Virus record (IMG/VR): IMGVR_UViG_3300042889_001503
Span: 1 to 64,000 of that record
Strand: one strand, 5' to 3'
Length of the DNA stretch: 64,000 nucleotides
Source: a virus
Shown here: positions 17,021 through 26,979 of the stretch, in pieces
Position numbering within the stretch: the stretch's first letter is position 1
Layout of the letters: the number at the start of each line of letters is the position of its first letter
Notes under the pieces: model-generated
Told to the model about the DNA's origin: nothing
The model's input: only the letters and a program-made list of their open reading frames with translations
The model's database searches: none
Made by a program: the position numbers and the translations under genes

Positions 17021-19432
17021 ATGGGAACAATTTTAAAAATATTATCAATAAATTACGACGGACAATTCGCCGACATTACCTTTTACCCTTGTTCGGGTGG
17101 GAGTATTAATATCGGTGAAGTTAACTTACCATATAATTATTATTCGGAAAATTACTACGGAACATATAACATTTATTTACTTGATTCGGGTAAAACTTGT
17201 TTGTTAAATGTTCCTTGTTTAACACCTACGCCTACTCCAACAACAACAATGACATTAACTCCAACAAATACTCCAACACCAACAAACACACCCGCACCAA
17301 ATTGTGATTTATTAGGTTTAGATATTACAACCCCAACCCCAACTCCAACACCTACAATGACACCAACACCAAGTTCTACACCATTATTACCATTTATATC
17401 TGTGTGGAGAACAACATCTCCGTCTGAGAGTATAACATTACCTTATTACGGTTTAGATTATTCAGGAACCATTGATTGGGGTGATGGAAATTTTTCGGCG
17501 AATACATTTGCAAATAGGACACATATTTATACAACTCCTGATGACTATGTAATAACTATTACAGGTAAAGTTAATGTGTGGTCGTTTTATTATACACCAA
17601 CAAGTAAACTTAAAATAAGAGAAATAACACAGTGGGGATGTCTTAACATAACTCAACTATCATATAATTTTTATGAGTGTTCTAATTTAATATTAACAGG
17701 TGTTACTGACACTCTAAATTTATCTCAAGTGACAAATTTAACATATATATTTCGTGGATGTTCGTCTATTACAACCATAAATAATATTAATAATTGGGAT
17801 GTTTCTAACATTACAGGTATGTCAGGAATGTTTGGTCAAAGTAATTTTAACGATAACATTAATAATTGGGATGTTTCGGGAGTTGAGGATATGAGTTATA
17901 TGTTCCAAGGAGCAACATCTTTCAACGAACCATTATCTGGTTGGACTGTTTCAGGTGTTACAAATATGTCGAATATGTTCCAAGGAACAACATCTTTCAA
18001 CCAACCATTATCAGGTTGGAACGTTTCAAATGTTGCGTCTATGACATATATGTTCCAAAATTCACAATTTAATCAAGATATTAATAATTGGGATGTTTCA
18101 AGTGTTATTTATATGAATTATATGTTTAACGGCACACCGTTTAATCAACCGTTGTCAGGTTGGAATGTTTCAAATGTTACAAGTACGTATTATATGTTTG
18201 CTAGCACCCCATTCAATCAACCAATCGGAAATTGGGATGTCTCAAAAGTGGTTAATATGGAGGGTATGTTCCAAAACGCAACATCCTTCAACCAACCAAT
18301 TAATAATTGGAATGTTTCAGGAGTTACCAATATGACATCAATACTCCAAAGCACTGATTTCAACCTACCATTATCCGGATGGAATGTTTCAAATGTCTAT
18401 AATATGACTTTTATGTTTGCCAATTCACCATTCAATCAACCAATTGGGAATTGGAATGTTTCGGGTGTTACAAATATGGTAGGTATGTTCCAAGGAGCAA
18501 CATCGTTCAATCAACCATTATCCGGATGGAATGTAAGTAACGTTAATAGTATGAGGCAAATGTTTAATACTGCTACCGACTTTAACCAACCTATTGGGTC
18601 TTGGAATGTTTCGGGGGTTACAGATTTGGGTTATATGTTTTATGCGTCATCATTTGACTATCCATTATCTGGGTGGAATGTTTCAAAAGTTACAGATATG
18701 ACTTATATGTTTGCCAATTCCCCATTCAATCAACCAATCGGAAATTGGGATGTCTCAAAAGTTAAAAATATGTCAGGTATGTTTGTCAATACATCATTTG
18801 ATTATCCGATTGGGAATTGGACTGTTTCAGGGGTAACAAATATGAGTAATATGTTTCAAAACGACCAATATTTTAATCAACCATTATCTGGATGGAACGT
18901 CTCAAATGTTGTTGATATGACATCTATGTTCCGAAATTCACAATTTAATCAAGATATTAATAATTGGGATGTTTCAAGTGTTATTTATATGAATTATATG
19001 TTCGCATCTTCCCTATTTAATCAACCATTATCCGGATGGAATGTTTCAAATGTTGGTGATATGAACAATATGTTTTATAATTCGGAGTTCAATTACCCTA
19101 TTGGAAATTGGGATGTATCTAATGTTGTTAATATGAACAATATGTTTAATATTAATACATATTTTAACCAAGATATTGGAAATTGGAGTATATCAAATGT
19201 AACTAATTTTACTGACTTTATGTTAGGTAAAACACCATTAACATTCTCAACAACAAATTTAGATTCAATCTATAGTGGATGGTCAACTAAAAATCCGTAT
19301 ACAGGAAGAACAATAAATTTTGGAAGTGCTAACTACACAATATCCGGAGGACAACCAGGTAAAAATACATTAACGGGTTCAACTATGAGTGGAGGATATG
19401 GTTGGACAATAACTGATGGAGGAGGAATTTAA
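17021..19432 (+). CDS. Tail adhesin-like protein with 20 BspA-like repeats
   Basis: 803 aa. Residues 1-68 form a small beta domain (NYDGQFADITFYPCSGGSIN) shared with the genes at 19437, 21654 and 21884. A short Pro-Thr linker and a PKD-like domain with IDWGDGNFS (about 125-190) follow, then 20 DUF285 units (about 235-735) and the cap GSTMSGGYGWTITDGG, nearly the same as the cap of the preceding protein. It starts four bases after the preceding stop. Extracellular/virion adhesin by architecture; no enzyme domain is seen. Confidence 0.75.
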   Translation: MGTILKILSINYDGQFADITFYPCSGGSINIGEVNLPYNYYSENYYGTYNIYLLDSGKTCLLNVPCLTPTPTPTTTMTLTPTNTPTPTNTPAPNCDLLGLDITTPTPTPTPTMTPTPSSTPLLPFISVWRTTSPSESITLPYYGLDYSGTIDWGDGNFSANTFANRTHIYTTPDDYVITITGKVNVWSFYYTPTSKLKIREITQWGCLNITQLSYNFYECSNLILTGVTDTLNLSQVTNLTYIFRGCSSITTINNINNWDVSNITGMSGMFGQSNFNDNINNWDVSGVEDMSYMFQGATSFNEPLSGWTVSGVTNMSNMFQGTTSFNQPLSGWNVSNVASMTYMFQNSQFNQDINNWDVSSVIYMNYMFNGTPFNQPLSGWNVSNVTSTYYMFASTPFNQPIGNWDVSKVVNMEGMFQNATSFNQPINNWNVSGVTNMTSILQSTDFNLPLSGWNVSNVYNMTFMFANSPFNQPIGNWNVSGVTNMVGMFQGATSFNQPLSGWNVSNVNSMRQMFNTATDFNQPIGSWNVSGVTDLGYMFYASSFDYPLSGWNVSKVTDMTYMFANSPFNQPIGNWDVSKVKNMSGMFVNTSFDYPIGNWTVSGVTNMSNMFQNDQYFNQPLSGWNVSNVVDMTSMFRNSQFNQDINNWDVSSVIYMNYMFASSLFNQPLSGWNVSNVGDMNNMFYNSEFNYPIGNWDVSNVVNMNNMFNINTYFNQDIGNWSISNVTNFTDFMLGKTPLTFSTTNLDSIYSGWSTKNPYTGRTINFGSANYTISGGQPGKNTLTGSTMSGGYGWTITDGGGI
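17700..19215 (+). repeat. BspA-like (DUF285) repeat array, 20 units
   Basis: Twenty coding units of about 24 residues. Some are nearly identical in DNA over 60 bases or more (for example around 18061 and 18949), so recombination within and between the adhesin genes is plausible. Confidence 0.85.
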
Positions 19433-19436
19433 TATT

Positions 19437-21650
19437 ATGAAAACTTTTGAAATATTTACAACAAATTACGACGGGTATATCGGAGATATAAGTTATTCCG
19501 CATATACCGGAGGAACTATTAGTTTAGGTTCACAGTTATTACCATACGATTATAATACAGATTATTATTATGGAACATATACCGTATACATACCTTTTTA
19601 TAATAAAACCTGTATTTTAGATTATCCGCCACCTTCTTGGGATTTAATCGGTGATACGTTAATATTGTTCATTTCAAGTTGGAAAACCGACAATGAAGGT
19701 TTTACTAACACTAATCAAATTGGTATTGTGTTAGACCCATCAGGAACTTTTAATTTTGTAATTGATTGGGGTGATGGAAATACAGACACAATAACATCAT
19801 ATAGTCAACCTGAGCTTATACATACTTACAATGTTATAGGAACATATACTATACGTATGTTTGGAGTAATTGACGGGTTTAATATAGGAAATTATGCTGG
19901 TGATTATGGTAAAATTTTAAGTGTTCAACAGTGGGGTGATGTAAAATTAATTGATGGTGGATATCAATTTTATTATTGTTTTAATTTAGATTTATCTACC
20001 GTAATCGATACTTTAGACACTTCAAATCTGACTAATATCGACGCTATGTTTGCAGAATGTTATAGTTTAACATCTGTAAATAATATACAATCGTGGGACA
20101 TTTCTAATATAACAAGTTTATCTTATTTATTCTCCGGATGTATATTATTTAATCAAAACTTAAATAATTGGGATATTTCGGGAATTACAAATATAAGTGG
20201 AATGTTTTATTTGACAAGTTATAATCAACCATTATCCGGGTGGAATGTTTCAAATGTTCAATACACAAATTATATGTTTAGTAATTCTCAATTTAATCAA
20301 CCATTATCCGGATGGGATGTTTCAAATGTTGTTGATATGAGTAATATGTTTGAGTCTTGTCCATTTAACCAACCAATCAATAATTGGAATGTTTCAGGTG
20401 TTACAAATATGGGTTATATGTTTAATGGGTCATCATTTAATCAACCATTATCCGGATGGGATGTTTCAAATGTTACAGATATGAGTTATATGTTCTATAA
20501 CAACTCAATATTTAATCAACCTATTGAAAATTGGAATGTTTCAAATGTTACAAATATGAGTGGTATGTTCTATTACAACTCAGCATTTAACCATCCAATT
20601 GGGAATTGGAATGTTTCGGGTGTTACCAATATGAGTTATATGTTCTATTACAACTCAACATTTAACCATCCAATTGGGGATTGGAATGTTTCGGGTGTTA
20701 CCAATATGTCGGGTATGTTCTCTAATAATCAAATATTTAATCAACCATTATCCGGGTGGAACGTCTCAAATGTTACCAATATGTCGAATATGTTCTATTC
20801 CAACTCAACATTTAATCAACCATTATCAAGTTGGACTGTTAGTAATGTAACAAATATGTCAGGTATGTTTTATAATAATAGAATATTTAACCAACAAATT
20901 GATAATTGGGATGTATCTAAAGTTACAAATATGAGTTATATGTTTTTTAACAGTTTATTTGACCAACCATTATCCGGATGGAATGTTTCTAAAGTTACTC
21001 TTATGTTTTCCATGTTTAATAATTCTCAATTTAATCAAAATATAAATAATTGGAATGTTTCTGGAGTTACAAATATGAGTGATATGTTCTCTAATAATCA
21101 AATATTTAATCAACCATTATCCGGGTGGAATGTTTCAAAGGTTACAAGTATGAGTAATATGTTTGCCACTTCATCATTCAATCAACCAATTAATAATTGG
21201 AATGTGTCGGGTGTCACAGATATGGGTGCGATGTTCTATCAATCTCAATTTAATCAACCATTATCCGGGTGGAATGTTTCAAATGTTATTAGTTTGTTTA
21301 ATATGTTTAGGGGTTCAAAATTTAATCAACCTATTGGAAATTGGGATATTTCTAAAGTATCTAATGTTGTGTATATGTTTTATGAAAACCAATATTTTAA
21401 ACAAAATTTAGGGAATTGGAACATATCAGGTGTTACAAATTTTTATTATTTTATGGGAACTAAAAACCCTATTACTTTTTTCACATACAATTTAGATAGT
21501 ATTTATAATGGGTGGGTAACAAAAAACCCACAAATAGGGATACAGATTAATTTTGGTAGTGCAAAATACACATCAGCTGGTTTGGCGGCAAGGACAACCC
21601 TTGTAACAACTTATTTTTGGTCAATTAGCGACGGAGGAATGTTAACTTAA
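19437..21650 (+). CDS. Tail adhesin-like protein with 19 BspA-like repeats
   Basis: I chose the ATG at 19437 (MKTFEIFTTNYDG): it follows the upstream TAA by four bases and aligns with its paralogues, whereas an ATG at 19416 overlaps the preceding gene. About 737 aa. The shared N-terminal domain (1-67) leads, without a Pro-Thr linker, to a PKD-like domain (IDWGDGNTDTI, about 105-160). Nineteen DUF285 units (about 200-665) and a C-terminal cap related to that of its neighbours follow. Likely a virion surface protein; its ligand is unknown. Confidence 0.75.
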   Translation: MKTFEIFTTNYDGYIGDISYSAYTGGTISLGSQLLPYDYNTDYYYGTYTVYIPFYNKTCILDYPPPSWDLIGDTLILFISSWKTDNEGFTNTNQIGIVLDPSGTFNFVIDWGDGNTDTITSYSQPELIHTYNVIGTYTIRMFGVIDGFNIGNYAGDYGKILSVQQWGDVKLIDGGYQFYYCFNLDLSTVIDTLDTSNLTNIDAMFAECYSLTSVNNIQSWDISNITSLSYLFSGCILFNQNLNNWDISGITNISGMFYLTSYNQPLSGWNVSNVQYTNYMFSNSQFNQPLSGWDVSNVVDMSNMFESCPFNQPINNWNVSGVTNMGYMFNGSSFNQPLSGWDVSNVTDMSYMFYNNSIFNQPIENWNVSNVTNMSGMFYYNSAFNHPIGNWNVSGVTNMSYMFYYNSTFNHPIGDWNVSGVTNMSGMFSNNQIFNQPLSGWNVSNVTNMSNMFYSNSTFNQPLSSWTVSNVTNMSGMFYNNRIFNQQIDNWDVSKVTNMSYMFFNSLFDQPLSGWNVSKVTLMFSMFNNSQFNQNINNWNVSGVTNMSDMFSNNQIFNQPLSGWNVSKVTSMSNMFATSSFNQPINNWNVSGVTDMGAMFYQSQFNQPLSGWNVSNVISLFNMFRGSKFNQPIGNWDISKVSNVVYMFYENQYFKQNLGNWNISGVTNFYYFMGTKNPITFFTYNLDSIYNGWVTKNPQIGIQINFGSAKYTSAGLAARTTLVTTYFWSISDGGMLT
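20010..21440 (+). repeat. BspA-like (DUF285) repeat array, 19 units
   Basis: Coding repeats of the FNQPLSGWNVSNVTNM type. Long stretches match the arrays at 15945 and 17700 almost exactly. Confidence 0.85.
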
Positions 21651-21653
21651 TTT

Positions 21654-21863
21654 ATGGAATATATATATAGAATATCGACAAATAATTATACCGGATATAC
21701 CGCCGATATAACTTTTAATCCATCAACAGGTGGAACAATTAATATTGGTACGGTTACATTACCGTATGATTACCCTACAGATTATCCGTATGGTGATTAT
21801 TATATATACATACCGGCAACAGGTGTATCGGGGTCTTTGAATAATCCCCCACCAACACCTTAA
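21654..21863 (+). CDS. Stand-alone copy of the adhesin N-terminal domain
   Basis: 69 aa, entirely made of the beta domain (NNYTGYTADITFNPSTGGTI) that begins the genes at 17021, 19437 and 21884. It stops at PPPTP, where the others continue into linkers or repeats. It lies three bases after the preceding stop. It could be a functional one-domain subunit or the remnant of a longer adhesin cut short by recombination; its frame is intact. Confidence 0.7.
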   Translation: MEYIYRISTNNYTGYTADITFNPSTGGTINIGTVTLPYDYPTDYPYGDYYIYIPATGVSGSLNNPPPTP

Positions 21864-21883
21864 TTTATACGAACTAACAATAT

Positions 21884-24800
21884 ATGAGTACAACTTTAGA
21901 AATATTAACTGCGAATTATAACGGACAATTAGCCGATATAACCTTTTTCCCTTGTTCGGGGGGGGTTATAAATATTGGTGAAGTTACATTACCGTATAAT
22001 TACGAATCCGAAAATTATTATGGAACTTACATTATTTACGTAATGTATTACGATGAAACTTGCTCGTTGGATATTCCTTGTATATCATTAACACCGACAA
22101 ATACACCGACAAATACACCGACACCTACTATTACAGATACTCCAACTCAAACACCAACTCAAACTAATACTGTTACACCAACTAATACTGGAACACCAGC
22201 ACAAACCCCAACACAAACGACAACGCAGACACAAACACAAACACCTTCCAATACAGCTACACCTACTAACACTATCACTCCAACTCAAACTCCAACTAAG
22301 ACTCATACTCCCACACCAACAAATCGCCCTACAACAACACCAACAATGACACCAACAAATACTCCTACACAAACAAATACTCAAACAAATACGCCAACAA
22401 ATACGCAAACGCAAACACAAACGCAAACTCAAACCACTACACAAACTCCGACTAACACTCCAACACAAACACAAACTCAAACACAAACACCGTCACCATT
22501 ACCTCCAACAATTGGGTATTTTGAAGATTGTTGTTACCCATCTATAATATATAAAGTGGGTGGAATAATATATCCTGTTTTTATTGATAACTTCTATTAT
22601 ATAGAGACTACCGGATATAGTGGTTGTGTTAAAGCAATAAATCCTACGTCATTTAACAGTCAATATGAAATTATTAGTTTAACTTCATATGTGAGTTGCC
22701 TTATTTGTCAATTAGACCACGAATGTATTTTACCTACACCTACACCAACTCCAACTCAAACTGTGACTCCAACGGTAACGCCAACAGTAACTCCAACAAT
22801 TTCAACAACACCAACAAATACTCCTACACAAACACAAACACAAACTTCAACACCAACACAAACACCTACCAATACACCAACAAACACTCAAACACAAACT
22901 CAAACACAAACACAAACTCAAACTTCAACACCGACACAAACACCTACTCAAACTCCGACTAACACTCCAACCAAAACTCAAACTCCAACAACAACAACGA
23001 CATTAACCGCAACACCAACTCAGACTCAAACTCCAACAAACACTCAAACACCAACAAAAACTCAAACACCAACACCAACAAAAACAATGACTCAAACACC
23101 TACTAATACTCAAACACAAACACCAACCAAAACTCAAACACAGACGCCTACAAACACACCAGTTTGTTCAGCACCTCAAATGTTAGGTGTTACATTGTCA
23201 TCAGGTTCAATTTTATCTGTTTCGATTATTCCGGGACCAAATTGTAGTGGTATTTTTATGATATATTCTTATGATAATATAAACTTTAATTCTGCTGTGG
23301 CAACTCCAAGTAACTGTACATCACCGTTTACTTTTGACTCTCTTACTACAACAGGAAATGTTTATGTAAAAGTGGGTCAATTATGTACATCAGGTGGTAT
23401 TAGCGCATATTCTGAAGTTTTCCCATATTTCTTCCCAACCCCAACTCCGACACCAACACCAACAAATACACAAACGCCTACTAAAACTCCAACCAACACT
23501 CCAACTAAAACTCAAACCCCAACAACAACAACAACATTAACTGCAACTCCGACTCAGACTCAGACGCCAACTAAAACTCCTACTAACACTCCAACCAAAA
23601 CACAAACACAAACTCCAACTAAAACTCAAACTCCAACAACAACAACAACATTAACTGCAACTCCGACGCAAACACAAACGCCTACTAAAACTCCTACACA
23701 AACACCTACTCGAACAAACACTCCAACGCCAACAACATCGTGTGGTGTTACATTAATTTCTACCACATATGTTTCAGGAACCACTTGGAATTATAATTTC
23801 ACAACAGCAGGTTCTTGTGGAACACTTTTACCGGAATATTCGTCTGATAATATAACTTGGACTTTGGGTGGTGCAGGTGGTTGTACTTCACCTAGGTCGG
23901 CAATAACCGGTATTAATAGTGGAACAATATACTTTAGAATGACATTATTTTGTTCGTCTCTTACGGGAGTTTCAAATGTTATTACTTATGTGTTCCCATC
24001 ACCAACACCTACACCTACAAGAACTCAAACACCAACACCAACAAAAACACCTACACCTACACCGACTGAAACACCACCTGGAGTAACTTGTGTATGTTAT
24101 GAATTATATTGGTCTCCACCAGGTGGTCCTTTCTTTGGTTCAACAACTTTTGATTATATTGATTGTGAAGGGTTCCCTGCAAGTTCCTTTGCTAACAATA
24201 TGGGTGATTCACCGAATATTTGTGCTCAAGAAAACACTATTTCATTTGGCGGTGGTGACAATTCAGGTGGTTGGCTTCCATCAATATATAATTGTTGCGC
24301 AACAAATATTACATTAGGATATAGAGTGTCAAATGCTGTATGTTCGTTACCTGGTTGGGCGTTAGTTAATCAATGTATAAATCGTTCCGCAATTTTAGGT
24401 TTATGTGACGCAACCGAATTATATGATGATGATATATCCGGTAATTGTACCTTCGCATTTGCAGCTGCGGGTTATTATAAAACCACTGATAACTTTAGTA
24501 GAAGATATTGGGATGGAACCGCATTTACGGGTGCTTGTTTTTCGTGTGGTTGTTTAGTTGTTAATACAGTAATAACATTATCTGATGGTTCAACTAAATT
24601 AATACAAGATGTTCAAGTTAACGACATACTTAAATCTATTGATGTTTCAGGAATGCCACAACCATCAAACGAATGGTACTCTTGGAGTAGTGACACTTTA
24701 AATTATGTAGAATCAACCTCTACAGTAATTAATTTTACAATATATGAATTTGATTCGGTTATTAATATTAATAACGATAAATTAATTGCGACTGATTCTC

Positions 24801-25006
24801 ATAACCACGTTGTTAAACAAAATGGTGTTTGGTATATCAGAACAACATCTGATTTAAATGTTGGTGATGTATTATTAGATATTGACAATACTGAATTTGA
24901 AATCACATCATTAGTGACAATTACAGAATCAACAACAGTTTATAACGTTGATGTGAATAATAGTAATTTATATTTTGCGAATAATGTCTTAACTCACAAT
25001 AAGTAA
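21884..25006 (+). CDS. Pro-Thr-linked adhesin with C-terminal Hint (self-processing) domain
   Basis: 1040 aa. The shared N-terminal domain (1-66) is followed by very long TPTQTQT-type linkers. Between them lie a Cys-rich domain (YFEDCCYPSIIYKVGG, about 208-285), two small Ig/fibronectin-like beta domains (about 427-515 and 622-705) and a Cys-rich domain (about 725-885). Residues 890-1040 form a Hint domain: it opens with C890 (CLVVNTVITLSDGSTKLIQD), has a block B-like TDSHNHVV, and ends FANNVLTHNK. The His-Asn pair is followed by one residue, so there is no C-extein. Family knowledge predicts N-S acyl shift at C890 and possible cleavage or ligation; activity is inferred. Confidence 0.75.
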   Translation: MSTTLEILTANYNGQLADITFFPCSGGVINIGEVTLPYNYESENYYGTYIIYVMYYDETCSLDIPCISLTPTNTPTNTPTPTITDTPTQTPTQTNTVTPTNTGTPAQTPTQTTTQTQTQTPSNTATPTNTITPTQTPTKTHTPTPTNRPTTTPTMTPTNTPTQTNTQTNTPTNTQTQTQTQTQTTTQTPTNTPTQTQTQTQTPSPLPPTIGYFEDCCYPSIIYKVGGIIYPVFIDNFYYIETTGYSGCVKAINPTSFNSQYEIISLTSYVSCLICQLDHECILPTPTPTPTQTVTPTVTPTVTPTISTTPTNTPTQTQTQTSTPTQTPTNTPTNTQTQTQTQTQTQTSTPTQTPTQTPTNTPTKTQTPTTTTTLTATPTQTQTPTNTQTPTKTQTPTPTKTMTQTPTNTQTQTPTKTQTQTPTNTPVCSAPQMLGVTLSSGSILSVSIIPGPNCSGIFMIYSYDNINFNSAVATPSNCTSPFTFDSLTTTGNVYVKVGQLCTSGGISAYSEVFPYFFPTPTPTPTPTNTQTPTKTPTNTPTKTQTPTTTTTLTATPTQTQTPTKTPTNTPTKTQTQTPTKTQTPTTTTTLTATPTQTQTPTKTPTQTPTRTNTPTPTTSCGVTLISTTYVSGTTWNYNFTTAGSCGTLLPEYSSDNITWTLGGAGGCTSPRSAITGINSGTIYFRMTLFCSSLTGVSNVITYVFPSPTPTPTRTQTPTPTKTPTPTPTETPPGVTCVCYELYWSPPGGPFFGSTTFDYIDCEGFPASSFANNMGDSPNICAQENTISFGGGDNSGGWLPSIYNCCATNITLGYRVSNAVCSLPGWALVNQCINRSAILGLCDATELYDDDISGNCTFAFAAAGYYKTTDNFSRRYWDGTAFTGACFSCGCLVVNTVITLSDGSTKLIQDVQVNDILKSIDVSGMPQPSNEWYSWSSDTLNYVESTSTVINFTIYEFDSVININNDKLIATDSHNHVVKQNGVWYIRTTSDLNVGDVLLDIDNTEFEITSLVTITESTTVYNVDVNNSNLYFANNVLTHNK
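22085..24080 (+). repeat. Long Pro-Thr-coding repeat tracts
   Basis: Blocks at about 22085-22500, 22730-23165, 23435-23735 and 23998-24080 of CCAACA/CAAACA/ACTCAA units encode TPTQTQTPT linkers. Several sub-blocks (for example CCAACAACAACAACATTAAC) recur almost exactly, suggesting expansion by unequal exchange. Confidence 0.85.
24551..25003 (+). other. Hint-domain coding segment
   Basis: It encodes the last 151 residues of the adhesin at 21884. The first codon is the putative nucleophile Cys (TGT at 24551) and the last residues are His-Asn-Lys. No homing endonuclease is inserted and there is no downstream extein, so this is Hedgehog-like or bacterial intein-like rather than a classical intein. 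Confidence 0.7.
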
Positions 25007-25070
25007 AACAGATACTTATTAGAACAAAGTAAACTATTTATATAAGGAAAATTATATTTAAATTTAGAAT

Positions 25071-26957
25071 ATGGAAAATAATGAAAATAATGATTTAACG
25101 GTTTGGCAAAGGTTATCAAGAGCCTTTGGACCAAACGCGTTATTAAATCAAGACTACCCAACATATAAGTTAGATAAGAAAGAGTTGTTAAAGACAACAT
25201 CACAAGCGGAATATGAAAGAGAAAAATTACAAGCTCAACAAACATATTACCTATCTAACCAATGGACTAAGATTGAAAGTAATCTATACACTCAAGCAGT
25301 TTATTATGAACCAACTCGTTTGGCTTCATTTTACGATTATGAATCTATGGAATACACCCCTGAGATATCAGCGGCATTAGACATCTATGGTGAAGAATCA
25401 ACAACTGTTGATGAGAATGGATATATGTTACAAATTTATTCTGAATCAAAAAGAATAAAATCTATACTAGCCGATTTATTCAATAACGTATTAGACGTTA
25501 ATACGAATTTAACTATGTGGACAAGAAATACTTGTAAGTATGGTGATAACTTTGTTTATTTAAAATTAGATTCAGATAAAGGTATTGTTGGTTGTATGCA
25601 ATTACCAAACATTGAAATAGAACGTTTGGAAAGAGGTATGGCAGCAAAATCTGCAACTATAGATGAACCTGCAGAACACAAAGGATTAAGATTTAAGTGG
25701 AAGGCAAAAGATATGGAGTTTAACTCTTGGGAAGTTGCCCACTTCCGTTTATTAGGTGACGATAGAAAACTTCCATACGGAACGTCAATGTTAGAAAAAG
25801 CAAGACGTATTTGGAAACAATTATTATTATCGGAAGATGCGATGTTAATTTATAGAACTTCAAGAGCACCGGAAAGACGTGTGTTCAAAGTATTCGTTGG
25901 TAATATGGATGATAAAGATGTTGAGGCTTACGTACAACGTGTTGCAAACAAATTTAAACGTGACCAAGTTGTTGATGCTAAAACAGGTAATGTCGATATG
26001 AGATTCAACCAAATGGCTGTTGACCAAGATTACTTTATTCCTGTTAGAGACCCAGCGGCGGCATCACCAATTGATACGTTACCGGGAGCAACAAACTTAT
26101 CTGAAATTGCCGATATAGAATATATCCAAAAGAAATTATTAACCGCTCTTCGTGTTCCTAAAGCATTTTTAGGATTTGAAGAAACTGCCGGTGATGGTAA
26201 GAATTTATCATTACAGGATATTCGTTTTGCAAGAACAATCAATAAGATTCAAAAATCAATGATTGCCGAATTAAATAAAATTGCAATCATTCATTTATTC
26301 TTATTAGGGTTTGAAGATGAGTTATCTAACTTTACGTTAGGACTAACCAATCCATCATCCCAAGCAGATTTATTAAAGAATGACCTTTGGAAAGAAAAAA
26401 TTGCATTATACCAACAAGCCGTTGCGGCAATTGCGGGTATTGCTCCGGTATCTGTATCGTGGGCTAAGAAACATATTTTAGGATTCTCTGATGAGGAAAT
26501 CAAACTTGATTTACAACAACAAAGAATTGAGATGGCTGTCGGAGCTGAATTAACAAATACGGCAACTATCATAACACATACAGGTATCTTCGATAATATC
26601 GATAAATTATATGGTAACCCTGCATCCGGAGCAACTGCCGGTGGTGCGGCACCATCATCCCCACCACCACCGGGAGGTGGAGGAGGTTTCGGCGGAGGTG
26701 GAGACTTAGGTGGAGGAATGGAAGATTTAGGTGGACCTGAACCAGGACCTGAACCGGGTGGACCTGAACCGGGTGGAGCCCCTGAGGCGGCAGCTCCCGA
26801 AGCAGAAGTAACTCCTGAATCATTTAATAGAGATAATTTAAAAATATTGGTAGAAAGAAGTAATATGACAGAAGATGATTCATACATTGATTTATCCAAA
26901 GGTGGAAACTCTTTAGGAGAAATTGAAGCTCAATTAGGTAAACTTCTAAAAGATTAG
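25071..26957 (+). CDS. Portal protein (T4 gp20-like)
   Basis: 628 aa. It forms the dodecameric vertex through which DNA is packaged and ejected. Recognisable portal segments are YTPEISAALDIYGEE (about 97-111), the conserved crown/wing part TCKYGDNFVYLKL, HFRLLGDDRKLPYGTSMLEK (about 226-245) and LRVPKAFLGFEE (about 362-373), close to gp20 of T4-like phages. The C-terminal 110 residues are a Gly/Pro-rich linker plus a short acidic helix, longer than in T4. It lies directly after the adhesin genes and before the prohead protease and capsid genes. Confidence 0.92.
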   Translation: MENNENNDLTVWQRLSRAFGPNALLNQDYPTYKLDKKELLKTTSQAEYEREKLQAQQTYYLSNQWTKIESNLYTQAVYYEPTRLASFYDYESMEYTPEISAALDIYGEESTTVDENGYMLQIYSESKRIKSILADLFNNVLDVNTNLTMWTRNTCKYGDNFVYLKLDSDKGIVGCMQLPNIEIERLERGMAAKSATIDEPAEHKGLRFKWKAKDMEFNSWEVAHFRLLGDDRKLPYGTSMLEKARRIWKQLLLSEDAMLIYRTSRAPERRVFKVFVGNMDDKDVEAYVQRVANKFKRDQVVDAKTGNVDMRFNQMAVDQDYFIPVRDPAAASPIDTLPGATNLSEIADIEYIQKKLLTALRVPKAFLGFEETAGDGKNLSLQDIRFARTINKIQKSMIAELNKIAIIHLFLLGFEDELSNFTLGLTNPSSQADLLKNDLWKEKIALYQQAVAAIAGIAPVSVSWAKKHILGFSDEEIKLDLQQQRIEMAVGAELTNTATIITHTGIFDNIDKLYGNPASGATAGGAAPSSPPPPGGGGGFGGGGDLGGGMEDLGGPEPGPEPGGPEPGGAPEAAAPEAEVTPESFNRDNLKILVERSNMTEDDSYIDLSKGGNSLGEIEAQLGKLLKD

Positions 26958-26962
26958 ATATT

Positions 26963-26970
26963 TATAAATA
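26963..26970 (+). promoter_or_regulatory. T4-like late promoter element TATAAATA
   Basis: Exact TATAAATA nine bases before the ATG at 26980, in the same context (GATATTTATAAATAAAA) as the one at 2385. Confidence 0.6.
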
Positions 26971-26979
26971 AAAAAACTT

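Noticed and set aside
15945-21440. Regular 70-80-base periodicity that could suggest a CRISPR-like array
   Set aside because: The repeats are in frame, encode a known protein repeat and have no unique spacers of even length.
22088-22486. Long open frame on the minus strand, Cys/Leu/Ser-rich
   Set aside because: It is the antisense of the Pro-Thr-coding repeat; simple repeats leave all frames open. The same holds for minus-strand frames at 14107-14457 and 8289-8498.
24551-25003. Classical intein in the adhesin gene
   Set aside because: There is no C-extein after His-Asn-Lys and no endonuclease; a terminal Hint domain explains it better.
26291-26899. 202-residue minus-strand frame inside the portal gene
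   Set aside because: The Ser/Pro/Gly composition is the antisense of the portal's low-complexity tail; there is no start signal, and the portal is certain.
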